Virus record (IMG/VR): IMGVR_UViG_3300037493_002493
Coordinates: 1-20,884 of that record
From: a virus
Length of the DNA stretch: 20,884 bases
Direction: 5' to 3' (one strand)
Shown here piece by piece: positions 15,329 through 20,246 of this stretch. The notes under the pieces were generated by a model. The model ran no database searches, was not told the origin of the DNA, and saw only the letters and a program-made list of their open reading frames with translations. A program made the position numbers and the translations under genes. Each line of letters starts with the position of its first letter. Within the stretch, counting starts at the first letter, position 1.

Positions 15329-16122
15329 TAATAAATCCATACGCTTTTGGGGTAAGTTACGACCCTGACGCACAGGCATTTTTCACGGCATCAGGGCTAA
15401 CAGGTGCAACAAATTTAACAGCTATAAATACTTTGGTAGTTGCGCTGAAAGGTTACGGCATTTGGTCAAAGATGAAAGCTATTTATCCGATTATCGGTGG
15501 TACGGCTGCATTACATAAATGGAATTTAAAAGACCCGCGCGATTTAGATGCGGCTTTTAGGCTGGTGTTTAATGGGGGATGGACTCATAGTAGTACAGGT
15601 GCGCTGCCAGGAGGTGTTAATGGATGGGCTGATACGTTTTTAGGTACTAATGTTATGAGTTTAGATAGTATTCATTTATCTTATTATAGTAGAACAAATA
15701 ATACAAGCGGCACAGTAGAAATGGGAGTTTTAAAAAGTACTCCAAATTCATATACAGATTTAGGTGTTGGATATTTAACTAATGGAGCATTTACAAGACT
15801 TAATAATGGTGGCGGTGTAGGATTTGTAGCAAATGCTGGTTCAAATGGATTTTTTCAAGGTAATAGAATTATATCAAGTACAACAAAATTGTATAAAAAT
15901 AGTATTTCTATTCAAACTTTGACAGCTACATCAAATGCTACAACAACATTTCCAATATCAATAGGTGCTCTAAATAATATTGATACTGGAATGAAAACTT
16001 TTTACTCTAATAAAGAATGCGCCTTCGCTTCTATCGGTGACGGACTTACAGATACCGAAGCCGCTAATTTTTACACAGCCGTACAAGCATATAACACAAC
16101 TTTAAGCCGCCAAGTAATTTGA
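15325..16122 (+). CDS. Tail fibre/receptor-recognition protein (Bacteroidota phage type)
   Basis: A 265-residue protein. The opening (DPDAQAFFTASGLTGATNL, then TLVVALKGYGIWSKMKAIYP and KWNLKDPRDLDAAFRL) matches a module I know from many Bacteroidota phages. It continues into a beta-rich, Gly/Asn/Ser-rich region (about 110-240) resembling a concanavalin-like lectin sandwich, ending with the GDGLTDTEAANFYTAVQAY motif that usually closes these proteins. The DNA encoding residues about 110-230 is distinctly more AT-rich than either end. That suggests the receptor-facing part has been exchanged between conserved ends, as expected of a host-range module. An independent HNH gene follows, which may have inserted between this gene and its small downstream partners. 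Confidence 0.82.
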   Translation: MIINPYAFGVSYDPDAQAFFTASGLTGATNLTAINTLVVALKGYGIWSKMKAIYPIIGGTAALHKWNLKDPRDLDAAFRLVFNGGWTHSSTGALPGGVNGWADTFLGTNVMSLDSIHLSYYSRTNNTSGTVEMGVLKSTPNSYTDLGVGYLTNGAFTRLNNGGGVGFVANAGSNGFFQGNRIISSTTKLYKNSISIQTLTATSNATTTFPISIGALNNIDTGMKTFYSNKECAFASIGDGLTDTEAANFYTAVQAYNTTLSRQVI

Positions 16123-16131
16123 TAATATAAA

Positions 16132-16163
16132 TTTGTAAAATCCAATTGTTTTTACTATCTTTG
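16132..16163 (+). promoter_or_regulatory. Promoter of the HNH gene
   Basis: TTTG (16132-16135), 20 bases, TATCTTTG (16156-16163): a textbook Bacteroidota spacing. It lies in the 67-base gap before ATG 16190, so the HNH gene seems to carry its own promoter. Confidence 0.75.
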
Positions 16164-16189
16164 AGTATTATTAAATAAAATCAAATAAT

Positions 16190-16786
16190 ATGAAAGAGAT
16201 ACAAAAAAACCCTGAAAGTAACTACAAGGTTATTGGATTTAGCCACAAAAACAAATATTACATAAAATTTTATGATGTTATATGTATTTGTGGAAAGGAA
16301 AATAAATTAACTGCTCAAGATTTAAAGAAAAATATATCTTGCGGATGTTGTAAAAAAAATGAACATTTGTCAACTCATAAACTTTCAAAATCATCTGAAT
16401 ACAAATCTTGGCAGTCAATGAAAGAAAGGTGTTATAATTCTAATAGTCCAAGTTATAAACATTATGGAGAAAGGGGTATAACTGTTTCTGAAAGTTGGTT
16501 AAATAGTTTTGAACAATTTATAAATGATATAGGAAAAAAGCCAAATAAAAATGATACACTAGAGCGAATAGATGTAAATAAAGGTTATTCAAAAGAAAAT
16601 TGTATTTGGGCATCAAGAAAAAATCAAGCCAATAACAGAAGGACAAATTATTTTTTAACTTATAATGAAATAACAAAAACAAGAAGCGAGTGGGCAGATT
16701 TAATAGGTGTAAATGTTAGAACATTAACGAGTAGGTGTAGGGCTAATAAATCAATTGAACAAATTTTAAAAGAATATATTATATGA
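16190..16786 (+). CDS. HNH homing-type endonuclease with zinc-finger and helix-turn-helix ends
   Basis: A 198-residue free-standing endonuclease of the kind that spreads through phage genomes. N-terminal Cys32, Cys34, Cys51, Cys53 and Cys54 form a probable zinc knuckle. Residues about 71-151 carry the HNH-like core (YKSWQSMKERCYN, HYGERGITVSESW, LERIDVNKGYSKENCIWASR, NQANNRR). Residues about 158-195 (TYNEITKTRSEWADLIGV, VRTLTSRCRA) look like a NUMOD-type helix-turn-helix that reads the target. The gene is much more AT-rich than its flanks and has its own promoter. Its stop overlaps the next ATG as ATGA (16783-16786). Such genes nick or cut a site in related phages lacking them and are copied in by repair. 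No intron is evident. Confidence 0.88.
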   Translation: MKEIQKNPESNYKVIGFSHKNKYYIKFYDVICICGKENKLTAQDLKKNISCGCCKKNEHLSTHKLSKSSEYKSWQSMKERCYNSNSPSYKHYGERGITVSESWLNSFEQFINDIGKKPNKNDTLERIDVNKGYSKENCIWASRKNQANNRRTNYFLTYNEITKTRSEWADLIGVNVRTLTSRCRANKSIEQILKEYII

Positions 16787-17010
16787 GCGTTGTATATGTA
16801 GGTTTATTGACCGAACAGCAAAAAGACTTATTAGTTGGTCAAATGTATGACGAAGATAGTTTCTTCAATCCAATTTTGGATTTTTACGACCAGTACATAA
16901 TTTCAGTTGAAGAAATGGAATTTTGCGTAACTCCAGAGTTTCAATGGGTAAAAGATTTGCCGCTTATTGAATATAAACCAAAACCATCACCGCCATTCCC
17001 ACCAATTTAA
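16783..17010 (+). CDS. Small protein paralogous to the next gene's N terminus
   Basis: A 75-residue acidic protein. It aligns over its length with residues 1-68 of the 17012 product: VGLLTEQQKDLLVGQMYDED against VGILTAEEKEAIEGKQYAKG, then WVKDLPLIEYKPKP against WVKHLPIIDYKPKQ. It ends in a Pro-rich tail (PKPSPPFPPI). The pair is a tandem duplication of one small domain. The domain lies just downstream of receptor-recognition genes, so it may be a fibre tip, chaperone or capping module, but no function is established here. Its start overlaps the HNH stop, and one base separates its own stop from the next ATG. Before the HNH insertion it probably followed the 15325 gene directly. Confidence 0.7.
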   Translation: MSVVYVGLLTEQQKDLLVGQMYDEDSFFNPILDFYDQYIISVEEMEFCVTPEFQWVKDLPLIEYKPKPSPPFPPI

Positions 17011-17011
17011 A

Positions 17012-17533
17012 ATGTGCAAAACTAAGGTCGGAATTTTGACAGCGGAGGAGAAGGAAGCGATCGAGGGGAAGCAATACGCAAAGGGGCGATACTTTACGCC
17101 AGTGAAGGATGAGGACGGGAATTGGGTGCTAACTTTGGACCAAATAAACAACAACAAAAACATAGACTTTTGGTGGGTAAAACACCTGCCCATTATAGAT
17201 TATAAACCCAAACAAATGGACAAATCAGTAATTCCAGACATAATGGCTCTTTCTGGCCTGCTTTTATTTACCGGTGCAGAGCTTTCGATCGAGAGCGCAA
17301 TTTTTGAGATTATATCAAAGTTTGGCGTGGTTGCTGTCCTTTGGTTTTGGCTGCGAGAAATGAAGGAACAGATGAAGGAACAGAGCAAAGACTTTTACTC
17401 AGAAACAGAAAAGTTACGTACTGAGCACAAAAATACTATGCACGAGTTCCAGGAGATCCACAAAGAGCACAAAGAGTTATTGACAGATCAACTCAAAGCT
17501 AAGGACGAGATTATCAAGACTTTGAAAAAATAA
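17012..17533 (+). CDS. Paralogous domain fused to BhlA-like holin segment
   Basis: A 173-residue protein. Residues 1-68 duplicate the 16783 product. Residues about 75-115 contain a hydrophobic stretch (IMALSGLLLFTGAELSIESA) and a membrane helix (IFEIISKFGVVAVLWFWL). These run into a basic/acidic coiled coil (REMKEQMKEQSKDFYSETEKLRTEHKN and onward) to the end. The helix followed by a charged coil is the layout of BhlA/UviB-type holin-like proteins. Start 17012 (MCKTKVG) is one base after the previous stop. The frame also opens at 16967 inside the previous gene, which I reject. An in-frame ATG at 17216 (MDKSVIPD) begins exactly at the membrane part and could give a short holin-only form. A holin role is inferred; a fibre-anchoring membrane protein is possible. 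Confidence 0.7.
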   Translation: MCKTKVGILTAEEKEAIEGKQYAKGRYFTPVKDEDGNWVLTLDQINNNKNIDFWWVKHLPIIDYKPKQMDKSVIPDIMALSGLLLFTGAELSIESAIFEIISKFGVVAVLWFWLREMKEQMKEQSKDFYSETEKLRTEHKNTMHEFQEIHKEHKELLTDQLKAKDEIIKTLKK

Positions 17534-17606
17534 ATTAGGTAAGTAAAAGGACGCTTTTATCGTACCTTTGAGCTTTCGGCAAAAAATAATTTCATGTTTT
17601 GGAAAG

Positions 17607-17666
17607 AAATATTGTCAAAAGCTTTTTTATTCAAATAAGTAGTTCTATCTTTGTATCAACATATAA
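17607..17666 (+). promoter_or_regulatory. Phage promoter P2, 60-bp repeat copy A
   Basis: It contains TATCTTTG (17646-17653). The whole 60 bases match 18258-18317 at 59 positions; the last 27 (17640-17666) also match P1 exactly. No TTTG lies at the usual -33 distance (a T-run instead), yet the upstream conservation suggests that region matters. It drives the 17703 and 18038 genes. Confidence 0.85.
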
Positions 17667-17702
17667 GCAAAAGGAATTATTTAAACTATAAAAACTAAGA
17701 TC

Positions 17703-18011
17703 ATGACAACTATTATTAAATGCGGATACGCAGACAGAGCAAACAAAGCATTGGAACTAATTGCAAACGGCGGTTTTTTTAACGGAACTGTTTACTGCAA
17801 AAACGCAAACAAAAACAATACAGATGTTTCTATATATGTAGATGGCGCTTTTATTTCTTTGGGTCGCATTTGGCCTGCAGATGCAGCGGCGTTCAAAACA
17901 GAATTTCTTCAAGCTGTTGCAATGATTACAAACAGCACAATTAAAAGCGAAACAAAAGGCTTTGCTACATCTTGCGAAGAGTTCAGAATAACTGGACAAA
18001 TTAGCGAATAA
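17703..18011 (+). CDS. Unknown early protein (102 aa) behind P2
   Basis: A 102-residue protein, probably soluble and alpha/beta. An N-terminal helix (RANKALELIANGGFF) is followed by strands (GTVYCKN, DVSIYVDGAFISLGRIWP) and a second helix (AAAFKTEFLQAVAMITNS). No known motif. It is the first gene after promoter P2 and its codon use is moderately AT-rich. The layout of strong conserved promoter, short leader and one or two small genes is typical of early phage genes that modify the host or counter defences. That role is a position-based guess. The gap to the next start is 26 bases with no terminator, so 18038 is probably on the same transcript. Confidence 0.72.
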   Translation: MTTIIKCGYADRANKALELIANGGFFNGTVYCKNANKNNTDVSIYVDGAFISLGRIWPADAAAFKTEFLQAVAMITNSTIKSETKGFATSCEEFRITGQISE

Positions 18012-18037
18012 ATAAAACTTTAGAAAAACTAACTACT

Positions 18038-18238
18038 ATGAAAAACTTTAGAAAATTAGCAGAACAAGCAGGGCGAAAAGTTTACTCAGTTCGCAAATAC
18101 AAAAACAGACACGGCGAAGGGTATACAATCGAATACGCTGCAATTTTAAACGCTTATACAGTAAGCACACAACAAAAACGTAGCTTTCATAAAATGGAGC
18201 TGCAGGACATTCTAAACGAATGGAACGGCGAACAATAA
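18038..18238 (+). CDS. Small basic unknown protein (66 aa)
   Basis: A 66-residue, strongly basic protein (FRKLAEQAGRKVYSVRKYKN, then a strand pair GYTIEYAAILNAYTVS and a terminal helix FHKMELQDILNEWNGEQ). The charge and size would suit nucleic-acid binding or an inhibitor of a host enzyme, but no motif supports either. It follows 17703 closely and is followed 19 bases later by the second 60-bp promoter copy, so it ends the P2 transcript or reads into the P3 genes. The function is unknown. Confidence 0.65.
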   Translation: MKNFRKLAEQAGRKVYSVRKYKNRHGEGYTIEYAAILNAYTVSTQQKRSFHKMELQDILNEWNGEQ

Positions 18239-18257
18239 ATATTCATAAATAAAAAAT

Positions 18258-18317
18258 AAATATTGTCAAATGCTTTTTTATTCAAATAAGTAGTTCTATC
18301 TTTGTATCAACATATAA
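18258..18317 (+). promoter_or_regulatory. Phage promoter P3, 60-bp repeat copy B
   Basis: TATCTTTG at 18297-18304 within a 60-bp block nearly identical to P2, with one mismatch (T for A at 18271). It drives the 18355 gene and probably the ERF gene beyond. Confidence 0.85.
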
Positions 18318-18335
18318 AGAAATCGAATTTTATAC

Positions 18336-18351
18336 TTTTTAAAACCTTATT
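18336..18351 (+). promoter_or_regulatory. Conserved start-codon leader, copy 5
   Basis: TTTTTAAAACCTTATT, three bases before ATG 18355. Here it lies in the transcript leader of P3, showing that the motif belongs to the RNA 5' region rather than to the promoter itself. Confidence 0.55.
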
Positions 18352-18354
18352 ATT

Positions 18355-18747
18355 ATGAGCACGATCATTCAAAAACAGTACGAAACAGCAAAAGAAATTC
18401 TAAAATCAGCAGAATTTAATTTCAACTTTTACAAAACCTGCGGAAAAAGCCAAGAAGACTTTGATCATTTTTATAAAATTGCGACATCTTTATTAACTAT
18501 TGTCGGAGGTGTTTCTGTAGCTGGACAAGTTTATCAGTCGACAAGAGATTATAATATCGAAATTATTGATCATTGCCGACTACTGTTTGCAGCATACGAA
18601 GCGGAGTTGATGCAGGCTGGCTTAATTCCTTCGAAGTGGGAGCAAATACTTGCAGATGTCGAACCAACTGAGCCAGCGGAAACAATCAAATACAGCGAGG
18701 AGCAGGAAGCGCAAATGTGGTATGAGCACATTAAGCAAATTGACTAA
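18355..18747 (+). CDS. Unknown early protein (130 aa)
   Basis: A 130-residue, mostly helical acidic protein. The N-terminal half is polar helix (IIQKQYETAKEILKSAEF). A short hydrophobic stretch (ATSLLTIVGGVSVAG at about 43-57) is too short and polar to be a confident membrane helix. The C-terminal half is acidic (VEPTEPAETIKYSEEQEAQMWYEHIKQID). No recognised domain. It is the first gene after P3 and precedes the recombinase, separated from it by the third hairpin element. It could be an accessory protein of replication or recombination because of its neighbours, but this is not shown by the sequence. Confidence 0.72.
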   Translation: MSTIIQKQYETAKEILKSAEFNFNFYKTCGKSQEDFDHFYKIATSLLTIVGGVSVAGQVYQSTRDYNIEIIDHCRLLFAAYEAELMQAGLIPSKWEQILADVEPTEPAETIKYSEEQEAQMWYEHIKQID

Positions 18748-18766
18748 TATACACAATTTTAATAAC

Positions 18767-18798
18767 CGGGTGCGGTATCCGATAAGCCGCTTTTTTTT
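18767..18798 (+). repeat. Intergenic hairpin element, copy 3, with T-tract
   Basis: CGGGT, stem GCGGT (18772-18776) / GCCGC (18786-18790), loop ATCCGATAA, then eight T. Relative to copies 1 and 2, stem position 3 has changed A-T to G-C on both sides and position 5 is a T-G wobble, so pairing is kept. The T-tract makes this copy terminator-like, perhaps a partial attenuator before the ERF gene. Confidence 0.7.
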
Positions 18799-18800
18799 AT

Positions 18801-18815
18801 TTTTTAAAACCTTAT
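18801..18815 (+). promoter_or_regulatory. Conserved start-codon leader, copy 6
   Basis: TTTTTAAAACCTTATT-type motif three bases before ATG 18819, directly after the third hairpin, the same hairpin-then-leader order as before the 6642 gene. Confidence 0.55.
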
Positions 18816-18818
18816 TTT

Positions 18819-19382
18819 ATGAATTACAAACAAACTGACAACCTTTGCGAGCTCATCCTCGCTATGGTTAATTTTAACTTAGAATTTCAGACAACTAAGC
18901 TGATCAAGGATGGCAAAAACGAGCACCTAAGAAACAAATATTTGACGCTCGATAATATACTCAACACGGTTCGTCCTATCCTAACAAAGAACGGTTTAGT
19001 TATCATACAGGCCCTTGCAGGTGAATATCTGGTGACAACTATTTACCACGTCTCAGGCCAATTTATCCAAACTGATATGCCTTTCCACCCGATGAGCGGC
19101 AATAAGGGGACAAACGCGCTGCAAGAACTTGGAGGAGGTATCACGTATGCGAAGCGGTACGCAATTAGCGCAATGCTTGGAATTTCTGTTGATGCGGACG
19201 ACGATGCGCAAAGCTCTAAAATCAAGCCTGAGCAACTTAAAAGTAAAAAGAAAGTCAATACTATCGACGAGCTGCAAAAGTTACTAGGATGGCTTATAAA
19301 CAACCCAGAGAAGCAAGACACGTATCTTGACTTATTCGAGCTTACAAAGGAGCAGAAACAATTTATTGAAAACAATCTTTAA
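18819..19382 (+). CDS. ERF-family single-strand annealing recombinase
   Basis: A 187-residue protein of the ERF family, which anneals complementary single strands during phage recombination and replication. The signature is clear: YLTLDNILNTVRPILTKNGLVI at 41-62, the VTTIYHVSGQFIQTDMPF strand pair, and LQELGGGITYAKRYAISAMLGI at 101-122 followed by the acidic DADDDA. The core ends near residue 130. The remaining C-terminal part (KIKPEQLKSKKKVNTIDEL and a helical, acidic end) is the variable tail where partner proteins such as SSB usually bind. Length is normal for the family. The gene lies behind the hairpin and leader elements and two bases before the next gene, which may be its partner. It serves genome recombination in the early phase. 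Confidence 0.93.
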   Translation: MNYKQTDNLCELILAMVNFNLEFQTTKLIKDGKNEHLRNKYLTLDNILNTVRPILTKNGLVIIQALAGEYLVTTIYHVSGQFIQTDMPFHPMSGNKGTNALQELGGGITYAKRYAISAMLGISVDADDDAQSSKIKPEQLKSKKKVNTIDELQKLLGWLINNPEKQDTYLDLFELTKEQKQFIENNL

Positions 19383-19384
19383 TT

Positions 19385-19840
19385 ATGAAATTTACGATAT
19401 TAAAAAATACTGACGCGGTCCACGTGACGCTCGAAAAGATTACTAATCCAACGCTTCCCGAAAGGGGGGCGAAGGATTGTATAAGATCACTGACTGTTAT
19501 GCTTACGGATCAAGCCAGCGAGGCAATCGGGGCTTTCTCTGGAGGCATGAATACAGGGCGTCCGAAAAAAGGCGAAGAGAAGGGCTACAATAAAAAAGAG
19601 CTCTGCTCTATGCTGTTATCCGCTTATTGCAAGAACTGGCGCAGGTCGGGCCCCGAATGGCAGGCAAAGGAGCTGCAGGAGCTTAGGATAATTTGCATTC
19701 AACTATTACCGGAAACACGTCAAAAGCTGGCGAGTAATATAGGCCGACTAAAGCTAACAAAGCAATTGATGGCGGCGGCTATCCTTCAGAGAGTTGTTAT
19801 TACTCAGGACTTGAAAGAATTTTTTGATAAAATGCTTTGA
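19385..19840 (+). CDS. Unknown protein following the recombinase (151 aa)
   Basis: A 151-residue basic protein. The first half is alpha/beta (KFTILKNTDAVHVTLEKIT, then RSLTVMLTDQASEAIGAFSG). A Gly/Lys-rich stretch (GRPKKGEEKGYNKKEL) follows, and a helical C-terminal half (PETRQKLASNIGRLKLTKQL, ILQRVVITQDLKEFFDKML). The basic linker suggests nucleic-acid contact. No named family is evident. It starts two bases after the ERF stop, so the two are almost certainly cotranscribed, and a recombination or replication accessory role is likely from context alone. The 19836 promoter region overlaps its last codons. Confidence 0.72.
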   Translation: MKFTILKNTDAVHVTLEKITNPTLPERGAKDCIRSLTVMLTDQASEAIGAFSGGMNTGRPKKGEEKGYNKKELCSMLLSAYCKNWRRSGPEWQAKELQELRIICIQLLPETRQKLASNIGRLKLTKQLMAAAILQRVVITQDLKEFFDKML

Positions 19841-19864
19841 TTTAAAATATTATTTCTATATTTG
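19836..19864 (+). promoter_or_regulatory. Promoter of the replication genes
   Basis: TTTG (19836-19839), 17 bases, TATATTTG (19857-19864). Transcription would begin near 19871, giving a leader of about 130 bases before ATG 20002, unusually long for this phage. Confidence 0.7.
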
Positions 19865-19870
19865 CATATA

Positions 19871-19985
19871 GAATTTACGTTTGAGTAGCAGCGAACCTAA
19901 ATTCGATAGTATTCATAAATAAGGTTTAACCCGATTTAATCAAAGGCAACTGCTACTGCTGGAGATTATCTCGGGTTTTTTATTT
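19871..19985 (+). promoter_or_regulatory. Structured leader RNA with alternative or pseudoknotted stems
   Basis: Three helices are visible. Stem A: AGTAGCAG (19884-19891) with CTGCTACT (19950-19957). Stem B, nested inside A: AACCT (19894-19898) with AGGTT (19922-19926). Stem C: AACCCGA (19928-19934) with TCGGGTT (19971-19977), followed by a T-rich tract. Stems A and C interlock, so they must either form a pseudoknot or exclude each other. This is the logic of an attenuator or riboswitch. I cannot match it to a named class. Confidence 0.5.
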
Positions 19986-19987
19986 TT
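19928..19987 (+). terminator. Possible intrinsic terminator inside the leader
   Basis: Stem C (seven pairs, GC-rich centre) with a 36-base loop, followed by TTTTTTATTTTT. The long loop makes it weaker than the 8648 terminator. It lies 5' of a gene rather than 3', consistent with regulated read-through. Confidence 0.45.
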
Positions 19988-20001
19988 AAAAATTAACGGT
20001 T

Positions 20002-20244
20002 ATGGAATTTGTATATTGGAACGGAATTAAAATTTATGGCTACGATTATAAAAGAATGATAGCCTACCTTAAAACACTTGACAAAGCTTATTTAGATAAT
20101 TTAATTGAGTGTATTGCTGAAGAGGGAACTTGCTGCTTTACTTGGGATTCAGAAAGAAAAAAGCATATTTTTTCAGATGGAATTGATATTCCAGACGGAG
20201 ACTATTGGAGCGTACAAAATGACTTTAACGAATTTACAGATTAA
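20002..20244 (+). CDS. Small acidic protein (80 aa)
   Basis: An 80-residue, strongly acidic protein rich in aromatic residues (EFVYWNGIKIYGYDYKRMI, a helix AYLKTLDKAYLDNLIECIAEEG, then CCFTWDSERKKHIF and an Asp-rich end). The first gene after the structured leader, and it ends two bases before the initiator gene, so the two are almost certainly one operon. High acidity and small size would suit a DNA mimic, a regulator, or a partner of the initiator, but there is no motif to choose between these. The frame is supported by tight spacing on the 3' side. Confidence 0.7.
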   Translation: MEFVYWNGIKIYGYDYKRMIAYLKTLDKAYLDNLIECIAEEGTCCFTWDSERKKHIFSDGIDIPDGDYWSVQNDFNEFTD

Positions 20245-20246
20245 CT

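Noticed and set aside
17563-17570. TACCTTTG as another promoter
   Set aside because: No TTTG at a usable distance, and the site is one arm of an imperfect inverted repeat (AAAGGACG with CGTACCTTT, one bulge, 17547-17570) closer to the end of the 17012 gene. P2 lies just downstream.
1580-19375. Minus-strand reading frames of 60-110 codons, for example opposite the tape measure, capsid-protease and ERF genes
   Set aside because: All lie opposite well-supported + strand genes, lack recognisable domains, and have composition expected of complementary strands (rich in Cys, Phe, Leu or Ser).
19871-19950. tRNA gene in the leader before 20002
   Set aside because: GGTTTAACCCGATT looks briefly like a T-arm, but there is no acceptor stem, anticodon arm or CCA-compatible end. 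The pairing fits a regulatory leader better.
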